A DNA stretch of 64,000 nt from Lysobacterales bacterium 15-68-25 (lineage in GTDB: Bacteria; Pseudomonadota; Gammaproteobacteria; Xanthomonadales; Rhodanobacteraceae), in assembly GCA_002279065.1 (NCBI GenBank), contig NCKB01000003.1, positions 248,001 through 312,000 of the forward strand. The letters run 5' to 3'. The position numbers and the translations under genes were made by a program. The notes beneath the pieces were generated by a model, which searched no databases, was not told the origin of the DNA, and saw only the letters and a list, made by a program, of their open reading frames with translations. Shown here piece by piece: positions 48,371 to 58,520 of this stretch. The stretch's first letter is position 1. Every line of letters begins with the position of its first letter.

Positions 48371-50209
48371 ATGCGCCTGACTCGCGCCGCCGGCCTCGGC
48401 CTGCTGATCAGCCTTGCGCTCACCGCCTGCGTGCCCACGGCCACCCAGCGCTCGCCCGCCGAGATCGCCGCCATGCGCCACGCCGACGCGCTGCGCCAGC
48501 AGGGCAGTTTCGACCAGGCCGCGCAGGCTTATCTGGCACTGGCTGGCGACAATCCCGCGCATGCCGATGCGTACCGCCTGAATGCCGCCGAGGCCTACCG
48601 GCAGGAAGGCGAGCTGGACAGGACCGCGAGCCTGATCGCCGGCATCCACCGCGACCGCCTCAGCGGCGATGAACCGGTCCGACTGGATCTGCTGCGAGCC
48701 GAGATCGCCCTGCACCACAACGATCCGCACACCGCGCTCGGCCTCACCACGCAACCGGCGCTGCGCGTGCCGCAGGACCTCCAGTTGCGCCTGCTGGAGA
48801 TGCGCGCCCGCGCACTGGACGCGATCGGCGACCACTGGACCGCGGCGCGCACCCGCGCCCAGATGGATGACTCGCTCACCGGACTGGATCGCGCGCAGAA
48901 CCAGCGCGAGGTGCTGGCACAGCTGGGCAAGCTCAGCGTAGCCGAGCTGCAGCAGCGCGCCAGCGCCATGACCCGCTCGGACCGCATGCTGCCGTGGATC
49001 AACGAGTCGCTCTCGCAACGCGGCATCACCGTCGCCACGCCGCAGCCCTCACTGGACCAGCCGGTGGGCACGATGATGCCCGGCGCCGAGGCCAACGTCC
49101 GCGAGGGATACCAGATGCCGGCACGGGTCGCCCTGCTGCTGCCCGACTCGCCCGACCTGGCCAGTGCCTCCACGTCCGTCCGCGAGGGCTTCTTCGCCGC
49201 CTACGCCGATGCCAGCCGCACGCATGCGCCACGGGCGGAGGTCCGCGTGTACGGCAGCGACGGCACCGCCGCGGGTGCAGTGAAGGCCTATCAGCAGGCG
49301 GTCGGCGACGGCGCAGAACTGGTGGTCGGGCCGCTCACCCGCGCGGCAGTCACCGCGGTAGCGACCCAGGCCAGCCTGCCGGTGCCGGTACTCGCCCTGA
49401 ACCATGCCGACGACAACACGCCACCCTCGGCCAACGTCACCGAGTTCGGCCTGCTGCCCGAAACCGAGGGCGCCCAGGCCGCCGACCACTTGATCGAGCG
49501 CGGCCTTCGCTCGGCCTATGTGATCGTGTCCAGCCGGGACTTCGCACAGCGCGCGGCGGCGGCGTTCAAGGCGGAGCTGGTCGCGCGCGGTGGCCAGATC
49601 GTGACGCAGGCCACGCTGGCCGCCGGCGCCATCAACTTCACCCAGACCATCGCCGGCATGAACATCCCGGCAACCCAGCCCGACACGGCGATCTTCATCA
49701 GCATGCGTCCGGAGCAGGCCCGACTGCTGCTGCCGCAGCTGCGGGTGGCACACATCACGCTGCCGGTGTTCGGCACCTCGCATATCTATGGTGGCACCGA
49801 CGATGCCGGTGACGATCGCGACCTGGAAGGCGTGGAGTTCTGCGACGCTCCCTGGCTGTTCGACGCCCAGCCCGGCCTGCCGCCACATGCCGGCATCGCC
49901 GCCCTGCTCCCGGCCGCAAGCGGCAGCGCGGCACGATTGTTCGCGTTCGGCATGGATGCGTGGAACCTGGTGCCATATCTCGGCTGGCTGAGGGAGCACC
50001 CCGGCAGCTACCTGCCCGGCGCCACCGGCCAGCTTGCCGCCGACCAGTTCGGCCACGTGCGTCGCGTGCTGGTGTGGGCGAAGTTCACCGACGGCGTGGC
50101 ACACCCGCTGACCGGCAGCCTGCAGCTCGACACCCCGTCGATGGCCCCGCCGGAGGGCGCGCCGACCGGCGACAATCCGGCCCCGGCCGGCAGCACCGGG
50201 CAGCACTGA
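48371..50209 (+). CDS. lpoA: Penicillin-binding protein activator lipoprotein LpoA
   Basis: LpoA (LppC/YraM family) is an outer-membrane lipoprotein that activates PBP1A across the periplasm. The 612-residue protein has a lipoprotein signal with lipobox LTAC (C20), a TPR-like N-terminal half (about 25-230) and a C-terminal periplasmic-binding-protein fold (from [15 protein letters not shown]). The start is ATG 48371 with AAGGGA behind it. Its stop overlaps the yraN start by 1 nt, the pairing seen in E. coli (yraM-yraN). Confidence 0.9.
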   Translation: MRLTRAAGLGLLISLALTACVPTATQRSPAEIAAMRHADALRQQGSFDQAAQAYLALAGDNPAHADAYRLNAAEAYRQEGELDRTASLIAGIHRDRLSGDEPVRLDLLRAEIALHHNDPHTALGLTTQPALRVPQDLQLRLLEMRARALDAIGDHWTAARTRAQMDDSLTGLDRAQNQREVLAQLGKLSVAELQQRASAMTRSDRMLPWINESLSQRGITVATPQPSLDQPVGTMMPGAEANVREGYQMPARVALLLPDSPDLASASTSVREGFFAAYADASRTHAPRAEVRVYGSDGTAAGAVKAYQQAVGDGAELVVGPLTRAAVTAVATQASLPVPVLALNHADDNTPPSANVTEFGLLPETEGAQAADHLIERGLRSAYVIVSSRDFAQRAAAAFKAELVARGGQIVTQATLAAGAINFTQTIAGMNIPATQPDTAIFISMRPEQARLLLPQLRVAHITLPVFGTSHIYGGTDDAGDDRDLEGVEFCDAPWLFDAQPGLPPHAGIAALLPAASGSAARLFAFGMDAWNLVPYLGWLREHPGSYLPGATGQLAADQFGHVRRVLVWAKFTDGVAHPLTGSLQLDTPSMAPPEGAPTGDNPAPAGSTGQH

Positions 50210-50565
50210 TGCGCCAGGCCGGCGCGGCTTTCGAGGCGCAGGCGCAACGCGACCTCGAACGCGCCGGGCTGGTTCTGCTATCGCGCAACTACACCACCCG
50301 GCACGGCGAGCTCGATCTGGTGATGCGCGACGGCGAGCGGATCGTCTTCGTCGAGGTACGCCAGCGCGCCCGCGCCGGTCACGGCGGTGCCGCCGCGTCG
50401 ATCACCGCCAGCAAGCGCGAACGACTGGTCCGCACCGCCTCGCTTTGGCTCGCCGCGCATCCGCAACATGCCCGGCGCGCCTGCCGCTTCGACGTGGTGA
50501 GCTACGACGGCACCGGCCAAGGAGCGCAGATGCGCTGGCTGCGCGGCGCGTTCGAGGCGGAATGA
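50209..50565 (+). CDS. yraN: UPF0102 / YraN endonuclease-like protein
   Basis: A 118-residue protein of the UPF0102 family, which has the Holliday-junction-resolvase-like nuclease fold but no established role. Visible are the nuclease core residues in [11 protein letters not shown] and [10 protein letters not shown] (E, D, ExK-like with the usual VK replaced by VR) and the C-terminal [10 protein letters not shown]. It begins within the lpoA stop codon. The next gene is convergent, 13 bp away. Confidence 0.9.
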   Translation: MRQAGAAFEAQAQRDLERAGLVLLSRNYTTRHGELDLVMRDGERIVFVEVRQRARAGHGGAAASITASKRERLVRTASLWLAAHPQHARRACRFDVVSYDGTGQGAQMRWLRGAFEAE

Positions 50566-50578
50566 ATCGGCGACTGCC

Positions 50579-51199
50579 TCAGCCCGGACGCTCACCCAGC
50601 AGCAGCCGCAGGCCGAACACCACGAACACCGCGCCAGCCACCGCGTCGATGGTCCGCGCCATCCGCAGATAGGTACGGCGAACTGCCGGCAGGCCGAAGC
50701 ACAGGGCGACGAAGGCAAACCAGGCCAGCGTCTCCAGCACCACCAGCGCGAAGATGGCCCATCGGGTCGCGGTACCCGCGCCCGGCCCCACCAGCACCGA
50801 GAACACGCTGCCGAAGTACACCAGCGCCTTTGGATTGGAGAGGTTGGTCAGCAGCCCGGCCCGCAGGCTTCGCCAGGCATCCGGCGCCAGTCGCGCGGGC
50901 ACGGCGCCGCCCGAGCGCCGCCAAACGCTGCGCAGCAGCTGCGCACCCAGCCAGATCAGGTAGATCGCCCCGGCCACCGCGATTGCCCGCTGCAACCAGC
51001 CCAGCCGCACCATCAGCAGATGCAGGCCGAGCAGGGCCAGCGCCGCCCAGACCGCCACGCCCAGCGCGATGCCGCATACGCCGGCCATCGCCTGTGCCCG
51101 CGACCGGCTGGCCGCGGTCTGCGAGACGAACAGGAAATCCGGCCCCGGGCTGGCGAGGGCCAGCAGGTGAACCACGGCGATGGTCAGCAGGTTGCCCAT
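50579..51199 (-). CDS. LysE/RhtB-type amino-acid exporter
   Basis: A 206-residue, six-span inner-membrane protein of the LysE/RhtB family, which exports amino acids such as threonine, homoserine or lysine. Family signature SPGPDFLFV is near the N-terminus, followed by GVCGIALGVAVWAALALLGL and LLTNLSNPKALVYFGSV. The start MGNLLTIAVVH at 51199 fits the family better than the ATG at 51226; neither has a strong ribosome binding site. The substrate is unknown. Confidence 0.88.
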   Translation of the reverse strand: MGNLLTIAVVHLLALASPGPDFLFVSQTAASRSRAQAMAGVCGIALGVAVWAALALLGLHLLMVRLGWLQRAIAVAGAIYLIWLGAQLLRSVWRRSGGAVPARLAPDAWRSLRAGLLTNLSNPKALVYFGSVFSVLVGPGAGTATRWAIFALVVLETLAWFAFVALCFGLPAVRRTYLRMARTIDAVAGAVFVVFGLRLLLGERPG

Positions 51200-51436
51200 G
51201 GAGAAGACGTTGCCCGGACATGACAAGAGCGGCCAGTGTAGGCGCCCGCGCGCCCTGCAGTGCGGCTTGCCCCTCGCCGGGCGGCTCCTCTACGCTGCCG
51301 CGCACCGCATCCCGCCCCGACGGGACCGATCCGGGGAATGCCTCCTGACGTTTCCGGTCGATCGCGTGGCCCCGGCCGCGTCGGCCGCCGCGTGCTGGAC
51401 CACCGCCCCCCCCAACACTCCGCACGAAGCCGACCG

Positions 51437-52702
51437 ATGAGTATCAAGTTCCGCCTGGTGGTGATGAATTTCCTGCAGTTCTTCGTATGGGGATCCTGGC
51501 TGATCACCATCGGCGCGTACTGGTTCCAGAACCGCCACTGGGGCGGCGCGCAGTTCGGCGCGATCTTCTCCACCATGGGCATCGCCTCGGTGTTCATGCC
51601 CTCGCTGATGGGCGTGGTGGCGGACAAGTGGATCAACGCCGAGAAGCTCTACGGCCTGCTGCACATCCTCGGCGCGATCGTGCTGTGCATCGTGCCGATG
51701 ATCGACCGGCCCGGCCTGCTGTTCTGGGTGATGCTGCTGAACATGTGCTGCTACATGCCCACCATCGCGCTGTCGTACGCGGTGGCCTACAACGCGCTCA
51801 AGCGCGAGGGGCTGGACGTGGTGACCGCGTTTCCGCCGATCCGCGTGTGGGGCACGGTGGGTTTCATCGCCGCGCTGTGGACGGTGAGCCTGCTGCACCT
51901 GGAGACCACCCCGGGCCAGTTCTATGTGGCCGCCGGCGCGGCACTGGTGCTGGGCCTGTACGCCTTCGCCCTGCCGCCGTGCCCGCCCAAGCTCGAGCGC
52001 ATCGCCTCCAGCCGCTCGCTGCTGGACACGCTGGGCCTGACCTCGTTCAAGCTGTTCAAGAACGCCAAGATGGCGATCTTCTTCATCTTCGCCATGCTGC
52101 TCGGCGCCTCGCTGCAGCTGACCAACGCCTACGGCGACACCTTCCTGCACGACTTCGCCACGGTGCCGGCCTACCAGAACCTGATCGCGGTGAAGTACCC
52201 GGCGATCATCATGTCGATCTCGCAGGTCTCCGAAACGCTGTTCATCCTGGCCATCCCGTTCTTCCTCAAGCGGTTCGGCATCAAGACGGTGATGTTCATC
52301 TCGATGGCGGCCTGGACACTGCGCTTCGGCCTGTTCGCCTACGGCAACCCGGGTCCGGGGCTGTGGATGATCGTGCTGTCGTGCATCGTCTACGGCATGG
52401 CGTTCGACTTCTTCAACATCTCAGGCTCGCTGTTCGTCGAGGGCCAGAGCGACCCGGCGATCCGCGCCAGCGCGCAGGGCCTGTTCATGATGATGACGAA
52501 CGGCATCGGCGCCGTGCTCGGCAGTTCGATCAGCGGCGTGGTGATCGAGGCTTTCTTCACCGCCCCGGACGGCGCCAAGGACTGGCACGGCATCTGGATA
52601 AGCTTCGCCGCCTACTCGGCGGTGGTTGCGGTCGCCTTCCTGATCCTGTTCCGCCACAAGCACGTGCCGGGGCGCGAGCTCGACGGCTCCGTCGCGCACT
52701 GA
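51437..52702 (+). CDS. Nucleoside:H+ symporter-type MFS permease
   Basis: A 421-residue, 12-span protein of the nucleoside:H+ symporter family (NupG/XapB type). Recognisable parts are the N-terminal FRLVVMNFLQFFVWGSWLI, YWFQNRHWGG, WINAEKLYGLLHILGA and the C-terminal NGIGAVLGSSISGVV. The start ATG 51437 fits the family N-terminus; the longer frame is not supported. Substrate specificity is not readable. The gene is alone, with the GGDEF gene convergent at 13 bp. Confidence 0.85.
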   Translation: MSIKFRLVVMNFLQFFVWGSWLITIGAYWFQNRHWGGAQFGAIFSTMGIASVFMPSLMGVVADKWINAEKLYGLLHILGAIVLCIVPMIDRPGLLFWVMLLNMCCYMPTIALSYAVAYNALKREGLDVVTAFPPIRVWGTVGFIAALWTVSLLHLETTPGQFYVAAGAALVLGLYAFALPPCPPKLERIASSRSLLDTLGLTSFKLFKNAKMAIFFIFAMLLGASLQLTNAYGDTFLHDFATVPAYQNLIAVKYPAIIMSISQVSETLFILAIPFFLKRFGIKTVMFISMAAWTLRFGLFAYGNPGPGLWMIVLSCIVYGMAFDFFNISGSLFVEGQSDPAIRASAQGLFMMMTNGIGAVLGSSISGVVIEAFFTAPDGAKDWHGIWISFAAYSAVVAVAFLILFRHKHVPGRELDGSVAH

Positions 52703-52715
52703 GCCGCCCCGTCGC

Positions 52716-54491
52716 CTAACCCGCGGTCGCGGCAGCCTCCACGCGGTCGCGGCCGGACGACTTGGCCGAGTAGAGCGCCGCATCCGCGGCGCTCATCCAG
52801 CCCGCCAGATCGCGGTGCCGTGACGCGTCGAATGCCGCGACGCCGATGCTCACCGTGATGCGTCCGGGCACCGCCTGCGGCGACAACGGCAGCGAGGCCA
52901 CGCCTGCACGGAGGGTCTCGGCCAGCTGCATGCCCGCATCGTCACCCAGGCCGGGGCAGAGCACTGCGAACTCCTCGCCGCCGATGCGCGACACGCGGCC
53001 GCGCTCTCCGATCGCCTCGCAGAGGAATGCCGATACCTGCACAAGTACCCGGTCGCCCTGCGGGTGACCGGCGCTGTCGTTGATGCGCTTGAAATGGTCG
53101 ACGTCGATCAGCATCAGCACCGGCGACCCGGCATCCGGATGCATCCGCAGAAGCGACTCCGCGCGCTGCAGGAAGGCCCGGCGATTGTCGATGCCGGTGA
53201 GCGGATCGCGCAGCGCCTGCAGCCGCAACTCGGCAGCATGCCGGCGCTGCGCGCGCAGCAGCAGGAACAGCAGCAAGGCCACGAGCACCAGTCCGGCCAG
53301 CGCGACCGCGGTCACCCGGCCCACCAGAACGTCGCGCCGCCGTGCTTCTTCGCGCCGCTGGGCCTCCGCGCGGGCGGCTCTCAGGGCCAGGTCCTTGATC
53401 CGGTTCTCGCGCTCCAGATCGTGGATGCGCAGCTCCTTCTCGCGGGCCGCGTAGCGCGCCTCCAGCTCCGCCTCCAAGGCACGCAGAGCCGGCGTGTTGC
53501 CCGCTGCGGTCAACTTGAGCGCCTCCCGCAGCTGGGCCAAGGCATCGTGCAGGCGCCCGACCTGCTCGGCCAGACCGCTCTCACTGCGCAACAGGTCGAC
53601 CAGTTGCCCGTCGATCCCGGCAGCGCGTGCGCGCGCCACGGTGGCCCGCATCATGGCGTAGGCCTGATGGGGATGACCCAGCGCCGCCTCGGCACGCGCA
53701 ATGTCGGTGCTGGAATCGAGCGAATCGCTGATCCGCCCCGCAGCCAGTTCGTGCGCGAGCGAGGTGCGCGAGAGCGCCAGCGCTTCGCGCGGACGACCCA
53801 GCTTCAGGTACATCTTGGACAGGTTGTCGCCAACCATCACCGCCAGTTCGGTCGCTCCCAGTCCGGAGAAGCGGCGACGCGAGCGCTGGTAGGCTGCCGC
53901 GGCATCCCGGGTCCGTCCGAGGGTGGCCAGGGCGATGCCTTCGTCGTTCTCGGCATCGGCGATACCCCAGGCATCGCCGATGGCGCGGTAGCTTCGCTCG
54001 GCCTCGCCGCACAGCGTCAGCGCCTTCGTGGCACTCTCGTCCAGCGCATAGGCGTCGCAAAGCTGGAACCGCGCCCAGGCGACGATCTCCGCATCGTCGC
54101 TACCCTGGACCAGGGCGGCGGCGTGCAACGCCTCGCCTAGTCCGTCGCCGATGCCGTTGGCCACGTCATGGCGGGCACGCAGGAACCCCGACGCCGCCAG
54201 CGCCACGGCATCTCCCCGGGCGTGCCCAAGGCTGTCCAGACGCAACGTGGATTCGGCCAGTGCGGCCTCGTCGTCAGCATTGATTGCCGCCGTGCCCATG
54301 CCCCAGAGCAGTGCGCGCTCGTCCGCCGGCGCCAGGTTCGCGCCGCCATGATCGAGGCGCTGGCGCACGTCGGAGATCACGCCGCGCGGATCGGTCACGG
54401 CCCGACCGCGCAGTGCGTTGATCGACATCGCACCACCGGCATGTGCCGCCAGCGGCAGCAACAGCACCATCGCGATCAGGTGTCTGGACAT
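52716..54491 (-). CDS. Membrane diguanylate cyclase with TPR-like periplasmic sensor
   Basis: A 591-residue protein: signal sequence (about 1-19), a long helical repeat region with TPR-like pattern (about 40-330), a coiled coil (EARYAAREKELRIHDLERE, about 345-390), a membrane span (VTAVALAGLVLVALLLFLLL) and a C-terminal GGDEF domain. The catalytic motif is GGEEF at 504-508, so cyclase activity is likely. The inhibitory I-site RxxD is absent five residues upstream (RGRV instead). It senses something in the periplasm through the repeat region. AGGGA precedes ATG 54491; the longer frame is unsupported. Confidence 0.9.
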   Translation of the reverse strand: MSRHLIAMVLLLPLAAHAGGAMSINALRGRAVTDPRGVISDVRQRLDHGGANLAPADERALLWGMGTAAINADDEAALAESTLRLDSLGHARGDAVALAASGFLRARHDVANGIGDGLGEALHAAALVQGSDDAEIVAWARFQLCDAYALDESATKALTLCGEAERSYRAIGDAWGIADAENDEGIALATLGRTRDAAAAYQRSRRRFSGLGATELAVMVGDNLSKMYLKLGRPREALALSRTSLAHELAAGRISDSLDSSTDIARAEAALGHPHQAYAMMRATVARARAAGIDGQLVDLLRSESGLAEQVGRLHDALAQLREALKLTAAGNTPALRALEAELEARYAAREKELRIHDLERENRIKDLALRAARAEAQRREEARRRDVLVGRVTAVALAGLVLVALLLFLLLRAQRRHAAELRLQALRDPLTGIDNRRAFLQRAESLLRMHPDAGSPVLMLIDVDHFKRINDSAGHPQGDRVLVQVSAFLCEAIGERGRVSRIGGEEFAVLCPGLGDDAGMQLAETLRAGVASLPLSPQAVPGRITVSIGVAAFDASRHRDLAGWMSAADAALYSAKSSGRDRVEAAATAG

Positions 54492-54578
54492 CGAATCCCT
54501 GAGTCTCCCTTGGGACGACCGACCGCTCCGGCTACGCGACTGGCACGGCCTGGCGCGGGCGCGTCTCGGCGCAGACGT

Positions 54579-54584
54579 TACACT
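54579..54584 (+). promoter_or_regulatory. -10 box for dusB
   Basis: TACACT ends 6 nt before the dusB ATG, the same geometry as apaG. No -35 is evident. Confidence 0.4.
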
Positions 54585-54590
54585 AACGCC

Positions 54591-55586
54591 ATGCAGATCG
54601 GCCCCTACCGCATCGACCCGCCGGTGGTGCTTGCCCCGATGGCGGGCGTCACCGACAAGCCGTTCCGCCTGCTGTGCAAACGGCTGGGCGCGGGCCTGGC
54701 CGTGTCGGAAATGACCACCGCCGATCCCAGCCTGTGGCATACCCGCAAGTCGCTGCGGCGGATGGACCATGAGGGCGAGCCCGAGCCGGTCAGCGTGCAG
54801 ATCGCCGGCTACGACCCGGCGATGCTGGCCGAGGCGGCACGCTTCAACGTGGCCAACGGCGCGCAGATCATCGACATCAACATGGGCTGCCCGGCCAAGA
54901 AGGTGTGCAACGTGTGGTCCGGCTCCGCCCTGCTACAGGACGAGCCGCTGGTCGCGCGCATCTGCCGCGCGGTGGTCGAGGCGGTCCAGGTGCCGGTGAC
55001 GCTGAAGATCCGCACCGGCTGGGATCGCGAACACAGGAATGCGCTGCGCATCGCCCGCATCGCCGAGGACGCCGGCATCGCCGCGCTATCGGTGCATGGG
55101 CGCACCCGCGCCGACAAGTACGAGGGCGAGGCCGAGTACGAGACGATCGCCGCGGTGAAGGCCAGCGTGAGTATCCCGGTACTGGCCAACGGCGACATCA
55201 CCTCGCCGGAGCGGGCGCGGCACGTGCTCGAGGTCACCGGCGCCGACGCGGTGATGATCGGCCGCGGCGCACAGGGCCGGCCGTGGATCTTCCGCGAGAT
55301 CGCCCATTACCTCGCCACCGGCGAGAAGCTGCCCGAACCCGCCCCGGACGAGGTGGCGGCCATCCTGCTCGGCCACCTCGAACACCTGCACGCGTTCTAC
55401 GGGGAGCTGGCCGGCGTTCGCATCGCGCGCAAGCACCTGGGCTGGTACGCCAAGGACCGCCCGGAGAACGCCGCCTTCCGCCAGGTGGTGAACCGTGCCG
55501 AGACCGCCCACGAGCAGACCGCACTGACCCGCGCATACTTTGCTGCGCTGGCTGCCGGCGAGCGGATCTTCGACGCCGCGGCCTGA
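54591..55586 (+). CDS. dusB: tRNA-dihydrouridine synthase B
   Basis: This 331-residue flavin enzyme reduces uridine to dihydrouridine in tRNA. The N-terminal APMAGVTDKPFR, the catalytic NMGCPAKKVCN (C100), SVHGRTRADKYEGEAE and GRGAQGRPWIF are DusB signatures. The start at 54591 fits the family length; the longer frame from 54168 is antisense to the cyclase gene. There is no ribosome binding site; a -10 box is 6 nt upstream. In many gammaproteobacteria fis follows dusB; here a cyclase gene follows and no fis is seen. Confidence 0.95.
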   Translation: MQIGPYRIDPPVVLAPMAGVTDKPFRLLCKRLGAGLAVSEMTTADPSLWHTRKSLRRMDHEGEPEPVSVQIAGYDPAMLAEAARFNVANGAQIIDINMGCPAKKVCNVWSGSALLQDEPLVARICRAVVEAVQVPVTLKIRTGWDREHRNALRIARIAEDAGIAALSVHGRTRADKYEGEAEYETIAAVKASVSIPVLANGDITSPERARHVLEVTGADAVMIGRGAQGRPWIFREIAHYLATGEKLPEPAPDEVAAILLGHLEHLHAFYGELAGVRIARKHLGWYAKDRPENAAFRQVVNRAETAHEQTALTRAYFAALAAGERIFDAAA

Positions 55587-55728
55587 GCCAGGCACGCGCG
55601 CCGGCGCCTGCCCATCCATTCGCATCTCCCGCGGCATCGCGACGGGCGGACCGGCGGCGCCCCGATGGTCGATGCACGTGAACGGCCGCACGCGTACGAT
55701 AGGCATCCGCCGTCGCCATCGGGCCCCC

Positions 55729-57066
55729 ATGGAAGCCACTCCCACCGCCGCCAGTGACGCCCTCGCTCAGCTCGAGCGCAGCCGGGCGAACTGGTCCCGG
55801 CTCGACGCGCTGCTGCGCCGGCTGGTCACGCGACTGACCTACGCCGCCGACGGCCGGGGGCCTGCGCTCGACGCGGCGCTGGCGGCGATCCGGCGCCAGG
55901 TCCGCGATCCGATCGACGAGGCCGGACTCGAGCCCCTGCTTACCGAACTGGGCGAGGCGATCAAGGCGCTGGACGAACCTGCCGCCCCCAGCGGAAAGGG
56001 GGCCGAGCCGCTGCCGTTCACCGAGGCGCTCTCGGTCGGCCGGGTGCTGCTGGCACTGGTCGACCGCCTCAAGCTGGGCGACGAGGCACTGGATCGGCTC
56101 GAGGCCTTGCGCGAGACCATATCCAGCAGCACTGATCCCGCCACCCTGGCGATCCAGGCGGACGCCCTCGCCGCCCTGGTCAACCGCCAGTACGAGAAGC
56201 TGGGCGAAGCGCGCGACGCAGCCGAGCGCCTGCTCAAGCACGTCACCGAGCAACTGGAAGAACTCGCCGTCTACCTGGCGCGCGAGGACATGTCCCATCG
56301 CGACGGAGCCAGTGCGCGCGAACGGCTGGACCAGGAGGTACTGGGCGAGATCCGCGAGCTGGAGTCCGAGGTGGCCAGCGCACGCGAACTGGGGGCGCTG
56401 CAGGCGCAGGTGCAGCAGCGCCTCGGGACGATCAGCGTGCACCTGAAGAACTTCCGGCAACGCGAGGAGGCCCGCGAGCAGGAGTGGAAGGCACGCACCG
56501 AGCAGATGGGCCAGCGCATCCGCGAGCTTGAGCGCTCGGCCCAGGCGATGGAGGCCACGCTGCGCCAGGAACAGGCGCTGGCCTCGACCGATCCACTCAC
56601 CGGCGTGGCCAACCGTCTGGTGTTCGAGCAGCACATCGCCGACGCCTGCCTGCGCGCCGCACGCTCCGGCGCCAAGAGCAGCCTGCTGGTGCTGGACATC
56701 GACCGCTTCAAGCAGATCAACGACAGCTTCGGCCATGCGGCGGGCGACCGCGCGCTGCGCATCGTCGCCGAACAGCTTCGCGCCGGCCTGCGCTCGGACG
56801 ACCTGCTCGCCCGCTACGGCGGCGAGGAGTTCGTGGTCATCCTCGCAGGCGTGGGCGCCGAGGCCGCGCTGCGGGCGGCCGAGTCGCTGCGCCGGCGGAT
56901 CGAAAGCCTGGGCTTCCACGGCCAGCAACGCCCGGTCCGCATCACGCTGTCCTGCGGCGTGACCGTGCTGCGCCCCGAGGACTCTCCGGAGAGTGCCTTC
57001 GAACGCGCCGACAGCGCGCTCTACAAGGCCAAGCGCGGCGGACGCAACCGCTGCGAACTGGCCTGA
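55729..57066 (+). CDS. Soluble diguanylate cyclase with helical N-terminus
   Basis: A 445-residue protein without signal or membrane span. The N-terminal 270 residues are predicted helical, with a coiled coil at about 190-285 rich in glutamate and arginine; the C-terminal part is a GGDEF domain. The active motif is GGEEF at 364-368 and the inhibitory I-site RSDD is at 355-358, five residues before it, so product feedback is expected. The helical half is unrecognised and probably a signal-receiving or dimerising part. It lies 142 bp after dusB and 143 bp before metK. Confidence 0.9.
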   Translation: MEATPTAASDALAQLERSRANWSRLDALLRRLVTRLTYAADGRGPALDAALAAIRRQVRDPIDEAGLEPLLTELGEAIKALDEPAAPSGKGAEPLPFTEALSVGRVLLALVDRLKLGDEALDRLEALRETISSSTDPATLAIQADALAALVNRQYEKLGEARDAAERLLKHVTEQLEELAVYLAREDMSHRDGASARERLDQEVLGEIRELESEVASARELGALQAQVQQRLGTISVHLKNFRQREEAREQEWKARTEQMGQRIRELERSAQAMEATLRQEQALASTDPLTGVANRLVFEQHIADACLRAARSGAKSSLLVLDIDRFKQINDSFGHAAGDRALRIVAEQLRAGLRSDDLLARYGGEEFVVILAGVGAEAALRAAESLRRRIESLGFHGQQRPVRITLSCGVTVLRPEDSPESAFERADSALYKAKRGGRNRCELA

Positions 57067-57155
57067 CCCGGGCGGCTCAGCGCAGCCGTCCAGACGGCTG
57101 AACCGCAGGCCCGCCGCCCATTCCGGTCTCCGCTGCAAACCCGGAGCCGCCGTTG

Positions 57156-57161
57156 TATCAT
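57156..57161 (+). promoter_or_regulatory. -10 box for metK
   Basis: TATCAT, with CTGCAA 17 bp upstream as a weak -35. The predicted leader is about 42 nt, too short for a SAM riboswitch; it ends with AAGGAAGGA as a strong ribosome binding site. Confidence 0.5.
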
Positions 57162-57209
57162 CCCGCTTTCTTTTTATCTCTTTATCCGAAAGGAAGGATA
57201 TAGCCCGCG

Positions 57210-58409
57210 ATGAGCAGCCATCTCTTCACCTCCGAGTCGGTCTCCGAAGGCCACCCGGACAAGGTCGCCGACCAGATTTCCGATGCCGTCCTCGACGCGA
57301 TCCTCGCGCAGGACCCGCGTGCCCGCGTGGCGTGCGAAACGATGGTGAAGACCGGCGTGGCGATCGTCGCCGGCGAGATCACCACCAGCGCCTGGATCGA
57401 CCTGGAAGCGCTGACCCGCAAGGTCATCGTCGACATCGGCTACGACAGTTCCGAAGTCGGCTTCGACGGCGCCACCTGCGGCGTGCTGAACCTGATCGGC
57501 AAGCAGTCGCCGGACATCAACCAGGGCGTGGACCGCAAGAAGCCGGAAGAACAGGGCGCCGGCGACCAGGGCCTGATGTTCGGCTACGCCACCAACGAGA
57601 CCAGCAGCTTCATGCCGGCGGCGATCCACCTGTCGCACCGCCTGGTCGAGCAGCAGGCGAAGATCCGCAAGAAGAAGAATTCGCCGCTGCCGTGGCTGCG
57701 TCCGGACGCGAAGAGCCAGGTCACCCTGCGCTACGAAAACGGCAAGGCCGTTGCCATCGATGCGGTGGTGCTGTCGACCCAGCACGACCCGGACGTCAAG
57801 CAGAAGCACCTGATCGAGGCGGTGCGCGAGGAGATCCTCAAGCCGGTGCTGCCGGAGAAGTGGCTGCACAAGGGCACCAAGTACCACATCAACCCGACCG
57901 GCAAGTTCGTGATCGGCGGCCCGGTGGGCGACTGCGGCCTGACCGGCCGCAAGATCATCGTCGACACCTACGGCGGCTGGGCCCGCCACGGCGGCGGCGC
58001 GTTCTCCGGCAAGGACCCGTCCAAGGTCGATCGCTCGGCTGCCTATGCCGCGCGCTACGTGGCCAAGAACGTAGTGGCCGCCGGCCTGGCCGACCGCTGC
58101 GAGGTGCAGGTTTCCTACGCCATCGGCGTGGCCGAGCCGACCTCGATCTCGGTCACCACGTTCGGCACCGGCAAGATCGCCGACGACAAGATCGAGAAGC
58201 TGATCCGCAAGCACTTCGATCTGCGTCCGTACGGCATCATCAAGATGCTCGACCTGATCCATCCGATGTACCAGCAGACCGCCAGCTACGGCCACTTCGG
58301 CCGCAAGCCGTACGAGATGAAGGACGCCGCCGGCAACACCTTCACCGCGTTCTCCTGGGAGAAGACCGACAAGGCCGACGCGCTGCGCGCAGACGCCAAG
58401 CTGAAGTAA
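57210..58409 (+). CDS. metK: S-adenosylmethionine synthetase
   Basis: MetK makes S-adenosylmethionine from methionine and ATP. The 399-residue protein has [19 protein letters not shown] at the N-terminus, the [12 protein letters not shown] loop and [19 protein letters not shown], the phosphate-binding loop. Length matches the family. AAGGAAGGA lies at 57190-57198. It is probably monocistronic, with the terminator directly following. Many methyltransferases in the window (RsmA, RsmH, RsmI and the partial one at the right edge) use its product. Confidence 0.98.
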   Translation: MSSHLFTSESVSEGHPDKVADQISDAVLDAILAQDPRARVACETMVKTGVAIVAGEITTSAWIDLEALTRKVIVDIGYDSSEVGFDGATCGVLNLIGKQSPDINQGVDRKKPEEQGAGDQGLMFGYATNETSSFMPAAIHLSHRLVEQQAKIRKKKNSPLPWLRPDAKSQVTLRYENGKAVAIDAVVLSTQHDPDVKQKHLIEAVREEILKPVLPEKWLHKGTKYHINPTGKFVIGGPVGDCGLTGRKIIVDTYGGWARHGGGAFSGKDPSKVDRSAAYAARYVAKNVVAAGLADRCEVQVSYAIGVAEPTSISVTTFGTGKIADDKIEKLIRKHFDLRPYGIIKMLDLIHPMYQQTASYGHFGRKPYEMKDAAGNTFTAFSWEKTDKADALRADAKLK

Positions 58410-58436
58410 GCGCCCCGCCTCATCGGCGTGTCGTCG

Positions 58437-58468
58437 AAAGCCCCGCGCATCGTCGCGGGGCTTTTTTT
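58437..58468 (+). terminator. metK terminator
   Basis: A perfect 11-bp stem, AAAGCCCCGCG against CGCGGGGCTTT, with a 6-nt loop and a run of seven T. It lies 27 bp after metK. Confidence 0.93.
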
Positions 58469-58520
58469 GTGCCCGCACTCGCCGCAAGATGGGGCGGTGT
58501 CCAGGGCCGCAGGGATGCCC

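Noticed and set aside
55587-55728. A fis gene after dusB
   Set aside because: The 142-bp gap has no frame long enough and no Fis helix-turn-helix residues.
57067-57209. A SAM riboswitch upstream of metK
   Set aside because: No SAM aptamer consensus is visible, and the leader after the -10 box is about 42 nt.
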